In this document: positions 33,803 to 42,558 of the stretch, piece after piece | Numbering within the stretch: the stretch's first letter is position 1 | Layout: each line of letters opens with the position of its first letter | NCBI RefSeq assembly: GCF_963675635.1 | Contig: NZ_OY776488.1 | Coordinates: 661,740 to 725,739 of the forward strand | DNA from: an uncultured Pseudodesulfovibrio sp. | GTDB lineage: Bacteria > Desulfobacterota > Desulfovibrionia > Desulfovibrionales > Desulfovibrionaceae | Length of the DNA stretch: 64,000 nucleotides | Direction of reading: 5' to 3' | Notes under the pieces: generated by a model | Databases searched by the model: none | What the model was told of the DNA's origin: nothing | Seen by the model: only the letters and a program-made list of their open reading frames with translations | Made by a program: the position numbers and the translations under genes

Positions 33803-35149
33803 CTACTTTTCCGGCTCAATCAGGAAGGTGTTTAGGCATAGTTGCGTGACTGAAACTTCCGGTAGAGTAGGTTCGATTTCGCGGAGAGCGAAGAGTTTTT
33901 TCTCAACGTTCTCTTTTTTGAGTCTTGAAAATTTGTTGAGTGCATAACGAACTTTTCGACCATTCCTGCCAGGTTGTTTTGCTCTGAGCAGCTTACTGAT
34001 GTATTTTCGCCAACATTTCATATTTTCCCAAAAACTCATAGGCTTTGGTGTCCACTTATCGTGTTCGGTCGCATAGTCTGCTGCGAGTTGGGCGATAGTT
34101 TTTGCAGCATTCTTGTTGATGTTTTCAAGATATGGGGCAAGTCTAAGAAGAAGGGTGCGTTGAGATTCTTTTGGTAAGCTCCCTTTTTCGATATATTGAA
34201 GTACTTCGTCCGCTGTCGTGGTTCGGTGACCAATGGTCGTCATAAGCGCCGCCGAGTTCTCTATGTCCTTGTATGGTGCATACTGAAGAACCATTTTCCC
34301 CATGAGGGTGGCTTCCATTCCTGTGGTACAGTCGTGATGAATGATTGTTGCAGCAGATGATATCCACTCTCTGGCTGTTCCTTCTTTTATCACGAAAATA
34401 CCTGGATCTTCGGATGTCTTTTCATCGTAATACATCGCATTTTCAGCAGGGTGTGGCCGTATGATGATATGCCGGTCAGGATAGGATTTGGTCAATTCTT
34501 TGGCGAGATCAATCATTGAAAGTGCTGTCTTTTCTTGAAATGCACAGCGCCTTTTAAGGACTTGTATATGTTCAGGGCTACCATATACTTTCCATTCACT
34601 CATTTTACTGAGCATTTTGATATAATAATCAAAGCCCATTTCATGGTTAAACATTCCAAAACTGGTATTTATAAGGATGTAATCATCACCATGCTCTCGG
34701 AGAATACTTTGATCGGCAAAGTATGGAGTAAAGGGCGGCGAAATCAGATCGAAAGAAGGGTGTCCAGTGACGATAATGTCCCCATGTCGAGATTCTGGAA
34801 TTAACCCTTTGAGTATCTCTGCCTGCTTTTCTCCCCACAGACAAACTGCAGTTGAAGAGTCGATGACTTGGGCGAAATTGCGCTGCATTTCAAGTGGATC
34901 ATCGACAAATCCTTGTCCTTCCGAGTTTAAGTTTAAGACTATTCCGCCATTATTTAAGATATGTCTGTTTGTTGGCTCGTGTTGATCACTATCGAAGTAT
35001 ATGAGTGGTGCGTTAGTTGATCGCACGATTTCATTAACCATACGATCACCTACCAACGAGGGTAAGCCCTTGTCTGCCAAATGCAGAGCCTGATAGAGTA
35101 CGCCGTCGAGTTCGCGTATTATGATTTCGACCTGAAAGGCGCACAGCAT
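33803..35149 (-). CDS. Surface carbohydrate biosynthesis protein (CDP-glycerol transferase-like)
   Basis: 448 residues, last gene of the glycan locus. It begins with VEIIIRELDGVLYQALHLADKGL and has IIVTGHPSFDLI, YILINTSFGMFNH, IIIRPHPAENAMYY and TIIHHDCTTGMEATLMGKMVLQY. The RPHP-E motif and H-x4-T-x2-E-A loop are those of CDP-glycerol glycerophosphotransferase-like and Kdo-type capsule transferases. I expect a GT-B type transferase acting on the surface glycan. The A/T-rich base composition matches its upstream neighbours rather than the feo genes. Confidence 0.75.
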   Translation of the reverse strand: MLCAFQVEIIIRELDGVLYQALHLADKGLPSLVGDRMVNEIVRSTNAPLIYFDSDQHEPTNRHILNNGGIVLNLNSEGQGFVDDPLEMQRNFAQVIDSSTAVCLWGEKQAEILKGLIPESRHGDIIVTGHPSFDLISPPFTPYFADQSILREHGDDYILINTSFGMFNHEMGFDYYIKMLSKMSEWKVYGSPEHIQVLKRRCAFQEKTALSMIDLAKELTKSYPDRHIIIRPHPAENAMYYDEKTSEDPGIFVIKEGTAREWISSAATIIHHDCTTGMEATLMGKMVLQYAPYKDIENSAALMTTIGHRTTTADEVLQYIEKGSLPKESQRTLLLRLAPYLENINKNAAKTIAQLAADYATEHDKWTPKPMSFWENMKCWRKYISKLLRAKQPGRNGRKVRYALNKFSRLKKENVEKKLFALREIEPTLPEVSVTQLCLNTFLIEPEK

Positions 35150-35161
35150 GGTGATTTACCC

Positions 35162-36376
35162 TTACAGATTCTCTACCCTGTGTTTGAGTTTCCATTCGCC
35201 ATTGATTTTTTCCCAAAGGTGGGGAGAGCGATTCCGTTCAACCAGTTCGTGGAAGTGGTTTGGCGTTATGTCGAGATATTCCATAATTTCATTGAAGTAG
35301 ACATCTGGGAATTCTCCGTCATACTTATGAACTAAAGCGACACCTTCTTCGCGGGTAAGGTGTTTATTCCTGATTTCCTGAGAAGCGTCGTAAGTCGTGC
35401 GACCAATACCAAATTTGATATACGTCGTATAATAGTGCAGGTCGTCGATTTTGTCGTCAATGCTATTATACTTGCTGTAAGTACCTTGTGTACGGAAAGG
35501 GCGGGCCTTGAAGCCTGTGTTTTCCACGGCGTAATAATAGGCTTCTTGAGGAGTCCAGGGAACATAATAGCCAAGGTAGTGGACTTCAATGTTTGATTTT
35601 TCCAGGCGGTCCGCTTCAGCTGGGAAATATGTTGCTAATTCATTAAGGCGTAGCCCGTGAACATCCATGAGCTCCTTGATGGAGACACCACCAAGAAAGA
35701 GGTCATCTATGTTTTTCATGCTATAGTAGGACTTGTCCCTCAGTGAAGACGAAGTCTCTGCAATGGGATTACCATATTCAGCTTCTGGCTCACCATAAAA
35801 AATGAGCGGGATATTATATTCCAATGCAATTTTTGGTGCGAGATTCTTTTGTCCAAGAATGAATGTCTGAAACGGGTGAAAAAGATTCTCAATGGCCAGT
35901 TTGGTTAGCAGTTTGTGAGCCCGACCATTTTGGTTGAAAGTGATGTTGTCAAAACCACCGACCTCGATCCAGTTGCGGAAATTCTTATACCCGTAGTCCG
36001 TGTACATGATCGGTGGCCATGTCACGGTGAGTGGGTTCATACCGTATTTGTACTTTAGCGTATGCGCTGCAAGACAACTGTCCTTGCCACCGCTGCCGGG
36101 GACGATGCAATCGTAGCCACCGTCATTTTTGCGGTGCTTGTCGCACAATTGCATGAGTTGATCTTCACGAACCTTCCAGTCGATTTCGTCTTTTTTTTGC
36201 TCGTTGTAGCGGCATGCGTCGCAAACACCGTCTTCATCAATGTGGAGTGTAGGCGTTATCCGATCTTTTGTATGTTTGAATTCTGGGTAAGAAGACGGAC
36301 GCTGATTGGACATGACACACTTTTTACAAAAGCGGACTTCCTTTGGCAGACCGAATAAGGTTTTTTGTTGGGTCAT
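35162..36376 (-). CDS. wbpG: N-acetyl sugar amidotransferase, WbpG/PseA/PtmG type
   Basis: 404 residues. An N-terminal zinc-ribbon-like set (FCKKCVMSNQRPS with Cys17 and Cys20, CDACRYNEQK with Cys52 and Cys55) precedes the ATP PP-loop GSGGKDS (94-100). This family converts an N-acetyl group on a sugar into an acetamidino group using ammonia, as WbpG does in Pseudomonas B-band O-antigen and PseA/PtmG do for Campylobacter nonulosonic acids. The HisH and HisF-like proteins immediately upstream should deliver the ammonia. One base separates it from hisH. Next to the legionaminic genes, the likely product is an acetamidino-legionaminic acid. Confidence 0.85.
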   Translation of the reverse strand: MTQQKTLFGLPKEVRFCKKCVMSNQRPSSYPEFKHTKDRITPTLHIDEDGVCDACRYNEQKKDEIDWKVREDQLMQLCDKHRKNDGGYDCIVPGSGGKDSCLAAHTLKYKYGMNPLTVTWPPIMYTDYGYKNFRNWIEVGGFDNITFNQNGRAHKLLTKLAIENLFHPFQTFILGQKNLAPKIALEYNIPLIFYGEPEAEYGNPIAETSSSLRDKSYYSMKNIDDLFLGGVSIKELMDVHGLRLNELATYFPAEADRLEKSNIEVHYLGYYVPWTPQEAYYYAVENTGFKARPFRTQGTYSKYNSIDDKIDDLHYYTTYIKFGIGRTTYDASQEIRNKHLTREEGVALVHKYDGEFPDVYFNEIMEYLDITPNHFHELVERNRSPHLWEKINGEWKLKHRVENL

Positions 36377-37048
36377 CTATTTTGCCTCCGAAGAGCGTAT
36401 GAGTTGAGCAAAATTTTTATAGACAATAAGTCCATCGGCACCGCTTCGTTCCGGGTGGAACTGGAAAGCTGTTATTTTATTGAGGTGGCTGCCCGAAGAA
36501 AATTCAATGTTACCATATTTAGTCATTGTCAGAACACTGTCACCATCGTCTGGAATGACATAACAGGAGTGAACGAAATACATGTTGGCTCCGGGTGTCA
36601 CTCCATGAAGGAGTGTCCCGTCCCAAGCATGAGGATTGTCGGCGGGCGGATTGATGGAATTCCAACCCACTTGGGGAACTTTGAAAGTTCTTTCTTCAAT
36701 TGTTTGGACAGGGAAGTACTGAACTGTACCAGGAATCAAGTCAAGCCCTTTGTGTGCCCCGAATTCTGCACTTTCAGAGTAAAGGAGTTGTTGTCCCAAG
36801 CAAATACCTAACAACGGAGTGCCGCTTGTAGCTACATCTTTAATGGGAGCTATCAAATCAAGTCTGTTAAGCGCGTTCATTGCGTCGCCGAATGCACCGA
36901 CACCAGGAAGAATAACGGATCGAGCTGAGAGAATTTCGTCAGCTTTGTCGGTTATCTGAACAGATAAACCGACGTATTCACAAGCGTGCTTGATTGAAAA
37001 AAGGTTGCCGAGTCCGTAGTCAATAATAGCAACATCAATATTAATCAT
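36377..37048 (-). CDS. hisH: HisH-type glutamine amidotransferase (glycan-associated)
   Basis: 223 residues with the class I glutaminase triad: Cys83 in GICLGQQLLYS, His198 and Glu200 in QFHPERSG. GVGAFGDAMNAL provides the oxyanion-side strand. In histidine synthesis HisH feeds ammonia to HisF; the copies paired with WbpG serve sugar amidination. The location between hisF-like and wbpG genes, with no other his genes, supports the latter. The start overlaps the hisF-like stop by 8 bases. Confidence 0.88.
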   Translation of the reverse strand: MINIDVAIIDYGLGNLFSIKHACEYVGLSVQITDKADEILSARSVILPGVGAFGDAMNALNRLDLIAPIKDVATSGTPLLGICLGQQLLYSESAEFGAHKGLDLIPGTVQYFPVQTIEERTFKVPQVGWNSINPPADNPHAWDGTLLHGVTPGANMYFVHSCYVIPDDGDSVLTMTKYGNIEFSSGSHLNKITAFQFHPERSGADGLIVYKNFAQLIRSSEAK

Positions 37049-37910
37049 GATTCACACTCATGCGACACGGTAAGTTATGTTGCTGTAAGGCTACCTTGAT
37101 GTCTTCTATGGAGCACGGAGTGACCTTGGTGAATCCGTGTCCAGTTTTCAGGAATTCGATGTTCCCTTCAAGGTCGTATTCATGCGACGTGGACTTTTTC
37201 ATTAAAGCATCCATAGTTTTGTAATGTAAAGCTGAGGCCATGGATACAGCGTCGGCTTTTCCCTCAATAATCACTTGCGCAACATCTTGCGGGTTGCCGC
37301 ATCCTCCACCGGCAATGACGGGTATGGAAACACTGGTGGCAATGGCCTTAACCAATTCTAAGTCATACCCTTTGCCTGTCCCTTCCTGGTCGATGCTTGT
37401 GACCATCAATTCGCCTGCGCCGAGTTCTTCGGCTATTTTGGCCCATTTCAACGCATTAACTTGCGTGGTTTCACGGCCATATTCAATAAGCGCTTCCCAA
37501 CTGCCGTTGTTTCTCTTGATTGCTTCAATGGAAACCACGATAGTTGAAGAGCCGAAAGCAACAGATGCTTCTTGAATGAATTCAGGTCGTTTTATGGCTT
37601 CAGTGTTAATCGAAACCTTATCGGCACCAGCCCGTAACACTTCTCTAATGTCAGCAACATTACGGAGTCCGCCACCAACACAAAGTGGAATAAAAATTTG
37701 TGAGGATGTTTTTTTGATTATGTCATGAAGGCTGTTGCGATCATATAAAGAAGCAACAGCATCTTGGAAGAAAAGTTCGTCAGCACCGTTTTCATAGTAG
37801 TGCAATGCAAAGTCTTCTGGCTTTCCTAAAACGCGTAAGCCTTCGAAATTAATACCTTTAACAAGGTTTGGCCCTTTGATGTCAAGTCGGGGGATAATAC
37901 GAAAATTCAT
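37041..37910 (-). CDS. hisF: HisF-like subunit of the sugar amidotransferase
   Basis: 289 residues, a (beta/alpha)8 barrel of the HisA/HisF family starting at MNFRIIPRLDIKG. The phosphate-binding and barrel motifs are recognisable (LCVGGGLRNVADI, GADKVSINTEA, VIAGGGCGNPQDV). Asp10 corresponds to the first catalytic Asp of HisF, but the second (Asp130 of the Thermotoga enzyme) is replaced by Glu129 in VVSIEAIKRN. The protein is also about 35 residues longer than HisF. This fits a role as ammonia-channel partner for the amidotransferase rather than imidazole glycerol phosphate cyclase. ATG 37910 is chosen on family similarity. Confidence 0.85.
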   Translation of the reverse strand: MNFRIIPRLDIKGPNLVKGINFEGLRVLGKPEDFALHYYENGADELFFQDAVASLYDRNSLHDIIKKTSSQIFIPLCVGGGLRNVADIREVLRAGADKVSINTEAIKRPEFIQEASVAFGSSTIVVSIEAIKRNNGSWEALIEYGRETTQVNALKWAKIAEELGAGELMVTSIDQEGTGKGYDLELVKAIATSVSIPVIAGGGCGNPQDVAQVIIEGKADAVSMASALHYKTMDALMKKSTSHEYDLEGNIEFLKTGHGFTKVTPCSIEDIKVALQQHNLPCRMSVNHD

Positions 37911-37921
37911 GGTGATCTCGC

Positions 37922-38725
37922 TTACCAAGTGGTCCAGCCGCCGTCAACCAGCAGGTTTTGGCCTGTTACGTAGGCGGACAGATCGCTAGCGAGGTAGAGG
38001 AGAGCGCCTTTCATGTCTTCTTCTGTCCCCATGCGTTTCATGGGAGTCCGTGCCTTGTAGCGTTCGACGAATTTTTCGTCCTGACCTCGGGCGATACCGC
38101 CGGGGCTGATGCAGTTGACACGGATGTCCGGGGCGAGGGTAGTGGCAAGCCATCGGGTAAGTTGGGTCAGGCCGCCCTTGGAGGCTGCGTAAGCTGCGGG
38201 GTTGCCCATGGCTGTGCCTTCGTAGAGGGACATGTCCGGACCGACAACGCCGTAGGTGGAGCCTATGTTGATTACCGAGCCGTGGCCGGATTCACGCAGG
38301 AACGGAGTTGCTGCCTGAATGAGGGCGAAGCAGGCTGTCAGATTGGTTTCCAGTGCTGCCCGCCATGTGTCCACACTTTGTTCTTCGAAAGGGGTGACCC
38401 AGCCGGACAGGCCTGATGTTCCTACAAAGGCGGCACAGTTGACGACGATATCCAGTGAACCGAGTGTTTCCTTGACCTGTGCCGGTGCTGCGACAACAGC
38501 GGCCTCGTCTGACAGGTTAACGGTTAATCCCATGGTTTTGACTGAGTATATCTCAGCCAGTTTTGACGCTGTGGCATGGACGCGATCCTCGGCTATGTCG
38601 AGTACGGCTATGTTGGCCCCGACTTCGGCTAAAGCTTCGCAAAATGCCGTGCCTATGTATCCGGCGCCGCCGGTAATCAGGGCAGTACGGCCTGTCAGAT
38701 CCATGAGTTGGTGTATGCTTTTCAT
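37922..38725 (-). CDS. ptmA: Short-chain dehydrogenase/reductase, PtmA-like
   Basis: 267 residues with a Rossmann motif TGGAGYIG (18-25), NAA-type motif NCAAF, and catalytic Ser156, Tyr179 and Lys183 (YAASK). The order NeuB-NeuC-PtmE-oxidoreductase-CMP-synthetase-SDR is the one I recall for the Campylobacter jejuni ptm genes, where PtmA helps provide glucosamine phosphate for legionaminic acid. Its start overlaps the previous stop by 4 bases. The exact reaction is not known from sequence. Confidence 0.78.
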   Translation of the reverse strand: MKSIHQLMDLTGRTALITGGAGYIGTAFCEALAEVGANIAVLDIAEDRVHATASKLAEIYSVKTMGLTVNLSDEAAVVAAPAQVKETLGSLDIVVNCAAFVGTSGLSGWVTPFEEQSVDTWRAALETNLTACFALIQAATPFLRESGHGSVINIGSTYGVVGPDMSLYEGTAMGNPAAYAASKGGLTQLTRWLATTLAPDIRVNCISPGGIARGQDEKFVERYKARTPMKRMGTEEDMKGALLYLASDLSAYVTGQNLLVDGGWTTW

Positions 38726-39402
38726 GAGTTTCGCTCCATAAGGAATTCGGCAAAGGCAAAGTCGAGTTCCGTGTCAATATCAATGGCACGCTCGGGCGGG
38801 ATCTCCACCATCTTCACTGAGCCTTGAAAGACCCCATCTTTTTGGCGGATGAAGTCCGGTGTAGTAACGTAACAGACTGTGGTCATGTCAAAGACCGCAG
38901 GAGCATCCTGACGGCGGGTGATGTCTTTGTCTGTGGGCATGGCGATAACCGCGTAACCGGCGGCATCCAGAGTAATCATGTTGAAAGAAGGGTGCCGTTC
39001 GGCTTCACGCGCTGTGATTACCACATCACATTCTTCAGCTTCGAATGTATCGATACAGCGGCGCACGTCGTCCCCGTTGCGCATTGGAGCGGTGCAGGGC
39101 AGAGAAACGAACAGGTCGAAGTCATCCACTGCATTCACGGCATGTCGCCATGCCAGCCATTCCGGGCTGGTGTCCTGCGCCAGTTCGGCGGGACGCATGA
39201 ATGGAACTTCCGCGCCGAGTTGTCGGGCTGTTTCTGCAATGGCTTGGTCATCGGTGGACACAATGATCCGGTCAAGCATGCCGGAATCCTGTCCGGCCTT
39301 GATCGCGTGTCCGATCAGCGGGATACCACCAAGCGGCCGAATGTTTTTTCCTGGTACCCCCTTGGAGCCGCCTCTGGCAAAAATAAATCCGTATCGCTTC
39401 AT
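38722..39402 (-). CDS. ptmB: CMP-nonulosonate (legionaminate) cytidylyltransferase
   Basis: 226 residues of the NeuA/PseF/LegF family. The CTP-binding motif is FIFARGGSKGVPGKNIRPLGG at the N-terminus, followed by LIGHAI, ISTDDQAIAE and LPCTAPMRN. The enzyme activates the finished nonulosonic acid as its CMP derivative for transfer. It starts at ATG 39402, overlapping the previous stop (ATGA); an in-frame ATG 15 bases earlier is less likely. Substrate (legionaminic rather than neuraminic or pseudaminic acid) is inferred from the neighbouring genes. Confidence 0.85.
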   Translation of the reverse strand: MKRYGFIFARGGSKGVPGKNIRPLGGIPLIGHAIKAGQDSGMLDRIIVSTDDQAIAETARQLGAEVPFMRPAELAQDTSPEWLAWRHAVNAVDDFDLFVSLPCTAPMRNGDDVRRCIDTFEAEECDVVITAREAERHPSFNMITLDAAGYAVIAMPTDKDITRRQDAPAVFDMTTVCYVTTPDFIRQKDGVFQGSVKMVEIPPERAIDIDTELDFAFAEFLMERNS

Positions 39403-40307
39403 CGAGCTGTAACCCATGTATTGTTGCTTGCACTATCTTCAACGGCCTGAATCAGGTGGACGATGTCCATACCCTGCTCAAAGGTGCACAGGCGCGGATC
39501 GTCAATCATCATGGCTCTGAGTTGATTTTCATATGTGGTATTTCGGTCAGTGGGGAAGTTTTCCACAGTGGACCCGACTGTGAGCGTTCGCGCAATGAAG
39601 TCGGCTTTAATGCAGAACTCCTGCGTAGTGATGACGAATCCTCGACGCGTGGTCCGGCTCAGGTAGTCCATGTGGATGGAAACAGCGGGACAACAAGCGG
39701 TTTCCATGAGAATGGAAAATTCATCGTCAGAGTCTATCCTGAGATCGCTGAAATGTCCTCCAATGGCTGTGACACGTTTCCAACATCCCAAAAGGAAACA
39801 GGAAAGATCAAGTTCATGTGAAAGGTCGCGCAATACACCGCCACCTTTTGCGCGACTCGCTGAATAACTGGTTGTGTAGTCAGTCCCCGGTCGCCAGTCA
39901 GGCAGGTATTGACCGACATGAAATTGTGCGTTGAGAATTGTTTGACCCGTGAGCAGCTCGCGTGTTCGTGTGATCAACGGGTGGAATCGAAGGTTGTAGG
40001 CCACTCGAACCGTATCGCGTGGAGGAACAAGTGCATACGGCTCATTAAACAAGGGTTTTTCCACGAGAACGAGGCCGGAAAAACCTGTATCCAAAAGCGA
40101 TGTCAGGTTTGAAAGATGTTCGACCGTGGTACTGGATATAATGGTCAAGGATGGAGATGTGGCTTGAACGGCTTCAGGAATATCGGGAAAGACCGGGTAG
40201 GGGCAACTGGGATTACCAGTCACACATGCCAGGGAGTATCCCAATGAATCGAGGAGTTGTGCGTGTCGTGCGCCAATGGAGCCGTAGCCTATGATCAATG
40301 CTTTCAT
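39399..40307 (-). CDS. Gfo/Idh/MocA-like oxidoreductase in the PtmF position
   Basis: 302 residues. The N-terminal NAD(P) motif IGYGSIGARHAQLL and the VEKPLF segment (Glu-Lys-Pro of the family) identify a Gfo/Idh/MocA fold, although the C-terminal domain is short and divergent. It lies between ptmE and the CMP-sugar synthetase gene, the position of PtmF in Campylobacter as I remember it. Its substrate is unknown; a role in making the amino-sugar precursor is inferred. The start is one base after the ptmE stop region. Confidence 0.7.
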   Translation of the reverse strand: MKALIIGYGSIGARHAQLLDSLGYSLACVTGNPSCPYPVFPDIPEAVQATSPSLTIISSTTVEHLSNLTSLLDTGFSGLVLVEKPLFNEPYALVPPRDTVRVAYNLRFHPLITRTRELLTGQTILNAQFHVGQYLPDWRPGTDYTTSYSASRAKGGGVLRDLSHELDLSCFLLGCWKRVTAIGGHFSDLRIDSDDEFSILMETACCPAVSIHMDYLSRTTRRGFVITTQEFCIKADFIARTLTVGSTVENFPTDRNTTYENQLRAMMIDDPRLCTFEQGMDIVHLIQAVEDSASNNTWVTAR

Positions 40308-40308
40308 G

Positions 40309-41373
40309 CTAGCATTCTTCCTTCATGCGAAAGTGCACGTCGTAGTCGAAGTTGGCCTGGTCAAAATCCTGTTTACGGCCGATGTCCATCCAGTATTCGT
40401 GGATTGGGAAGGCGGCTGTGGTCTCACCTTTGGCCATAAGTTGGCTGAACAGGGTGGGCATATCCAGATATTCATCTTTGGGGATGCCGGCAACGATATC
40501 CGGGTCCAGAATATAAATGCCCGCGTTAACGAAAAATTTGTGTGTCGGTTTTTCTTCAAGGTGCGTGATGATATTGTTTTCCACATTCACCACGCCGTAA
40601 GGAACCTGTATGTCAAATCTGCGGACGGCCATTGTTGCCCGCGATTTTTGTTCTTTATGAAAGGCCAGCATACCGGGAAAGTCCACTCGGGTCAGCAGAT
40701 CGCCATTCATGACAAAGATTGGTTTGTCCACTTCTTCAGGCATGAGTCCGACAGCTCCGGCTGTGCCGAGCTGTTTGTCTTCGCGCAGATAGCGAATCTT
40801 TACGCCGTATCTTGAGCCGTCGCCAAAGTAATCTTCAACCATTTCAGCGCGGTAGTTGACAGATATGTAGAAGTTCCTGAAGCCGTGTTCAACAAACTGG
40901 TCCACAATGGTTTTCAGCAGAGGTTTGCCGCCAACTGTCAACAACGGCTTGGGACAGTCTTCGGTGAGTGGGCGGAGACGTTGTCCCAGACCTCCAGCCA
41001 TGAGTACAACCCAGTTGTCCATTTGGGGAGGGGCAACCATGTCCATGAGCGTTCGCAGGCCGACGATGCGGTTGTCGTCATCCAGAAGTGGAACCTGTCG
41101 GTATTCCTTCTCCTTCATGGTAGCCAATAACGCGGCCTGATCTTCATGCTCGCTGGCTGAGAAGAAGTTTGTTTCCATAATTTCCGCTGCCGGGGACTCC
41201 AGGTTCTTGCCCACCAGAAGGCCGCGTCGGATATCGCCATCGGTTATGACGCCTTTCAACCTGCCTTGTTCATCCGCGACCAATGCAATCTGTGTCGATG
41301 ATTTATCCAATGCTTCAACGGCGCTACGGATTGTAGCTGTAGGGGATATGAGGGCTTTCTTCCAGTCAGTCAT
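40309..41373 (-). CDS. ptmE: Glucosamine-1-phosphate guanylyltransferase-like, CBS + nucleotidyltransferase (PtmE)
   Basis: 354 residues in two parts. Residues 1-120 are a CBS-domain pair (GVITDGDIRRGLL). The rest is a sugar nucleotidyltransferase with VVLMAGGLGQRLRPLTEDCPKPLL, PIFVMNGDLLTRVDF (metal-binding NGD) and EEKPTHKFFVNAGIY. CBS-NTP transferase fusions in nonulosonic-acid loci are PtmE proteins, which make GDP-glucosamine and commit the pathway to GDP-linked legionaminic acid precursors. The CBS domains suggest nucleotide control. Gene order supports this call. Confidence 0.83.
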   Translation of the reverse strand: MTDWKKALISPTATIRSAVEALDKSSTQIALVADEQGRLKGVITDGDIRRGLLVGKNLESPAAEIMETNFFSASEHEDQAALLATMKEKEYRQVPLLDDDNRIVGLRTLMDMVAPPQMDNWVVLMAGGLGQRLRPLTEDCPKPLLTVGGKPLLKTIVDQFVEHGFRNFYISVNYRAEMVEDYFGDGSRYGVKIRYLREDKQLGTAGAVGLMPEEVDKPIFVMNGDLLTRVDFPGMLAFHKEQKSRATMAVRRFDIQVPYGVVNVENNIITHLEEKPTHKFFVNAGIYILDPDIVAGIPKDEYLDMPTLFSQLMAKGETTAAFPIHEYWMDIGRKQDFDQANFDYDVHFRMKEEC

Positions 41374-41376
41374 GGG

Positions 41377-42558
41377 TTATTCCTTGCCCGCGGACAGAGT
41401 GCGCGTGATGTCATAAAACGGTTTGGCGACCTGTAGTGCGGCTCGTTTGATTTCGTTCAGAATGTGCAGGCTGGTCCCTTCTTTTTCATACGGGTTCACG
41501 ACCTCTTTGACAACTCGGGTTTGGGCGGCTTCCAACGCGCGGCGGGTTCTTCGGATAAGAACCGCTGATTCTGCCGGCGAGTTGAACACAGACTTGGCCC
41601 GTTCACGTCCTTTTTGGCGATTGCCCACGTCTATGGTGGGAATCCTGAAGCTTGGAGCTTCCAGGATGCCGGAAGATGAGTTGCCCATTACTGCTCCACA
41701 ATATTTCATGGCGGACAGATATCGAACAAGGCCGAGAGATGCAGAAACATACACCTGACGAGGGAAGGCTTGCGCAAGCTGTTTGGCCTTTGTGTCAATG
41801 GCTATTCCGCCGGGGTCAGCATTGGCTCCGGTGATAATTGCAGTCATGGTCGGATCATCCTTGAGCAATGTCTCAAGGGCAGAGAAAAAGTCGTTCAACT
41901 GGGTTTCTTCGTCTTCTTCCTGAGTCACCGGATGGTATGTCGTTAGTAGGCACTTGTCTCCCATGGAAAAACCGAGGTCGGCTTCCAGCTCTTCTTTGCT
42001 CATCAGGGGGTGGGTCATGATGTTTTCCACACCGAGAGCCCCTACATTGAAGACTGTATCCGGGTGTTCACCCAACTGGATAACTCTTTCCCGGTATGCC
42101 TCGCAGGAGGTAAAGTGCAGGTGCGACATTTTGGTGATGGAGTGCCGATAGTAGTCATCCATGGCCCCTTCGGTGACTTCGCCGCCATGAATGTGCGCAA
42201 TGGGGTATCCCAGAATGGAAGCCGCAGTGGCGCAGGCAAAACATTCGTATCGGTCGCCCAGAAGTACGAGCAGGTCGGGTTTGATTTCCTCAAGAGCACG
42301 AGCACAGCCCGTGATGGCTTCTCCCATGGCGGTGGCGACTCCGAGACGGGTGTCGTCGTTGAGTGGAAGCGGCACCTGTGCTTTGATCGTGAACCCATCC
42401 GCAAGGATGGCATCGACTGTATGTCCGTGTCGGTCAGATAAATGCGACCCTGAGACCAGAAGCTGGAGTTCGGTGTCAGGGTCCTGTTCAATCCGTTTGA
42501 GGAGTGGGAGCAGCAGCCCGTATTCGGCGCGTGTCCCGGTAAAAACACAGATATTCAT
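41377..42558 (-). CDS. legG: Hydrolysing NDP-sugar 2-epimerase (NeuC/LegG)
   Basis: 393 residues of the UDP-GlcNAc 2-epimerase fold, hydrolysing branch: FTGTRAEYGLLLPLL at the N-terminus, LLGDRYECFACATAA, IAHIHGGEVTEGAMDDYYRH and MGNSSSGILEAPSFRIPTIDVGNRQ, all close to NeuC. In the legionaminic pathway it releases 2,4-diacetamido-2,4,6-trideoxymannose from its nucleotide. It overlaps the neuB-type stop by 4 bases (ATGA). The nucleotide preference (GDP versus UDP) is inferred from PtmE. Confidence 0.88.
   Translation of the reverse strand: MNICVFTGTRAEYGLLLPLLKRIEQDPDTELQLLVSGSHLSDRHGHTVDAILADGFTIKAQVPLPLNDDTRLGVATAMGEAITGCARALEEIKPDLLVLLGDRYECFACATAASILGYPIAHIHGGEVTEGAMDDYYRHSITKMSHLHFTSCEAYRERVIQLGEHPDTVFNVGALGVENIMTHPLMSKEELEADLGFSMGDKCLLTTYHPVTQEEDEETQLNDFFSALETLLKDDPTMTAIITGANADPGGIAIDTKAKQLAQAFPRQVYVSASLGLVRYLSAMKYCGAVMGNSSSGILEAPSFRIPTIDVGNRQKGRERAKSVFNSPAESAVLIRRTRRALEAAQTRVVKEVVNPYEKEGTSLHILNEIKRAALQVAKPFYDITRTLSAGKE

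Noticed and set aside
36377-37910. HisH/HisF as part of histidine biosynthesis
   Set aside because: No other his genes are near, wbpG follows directly, and the HisF-like protein has Glu in place of a catalytic Asp.
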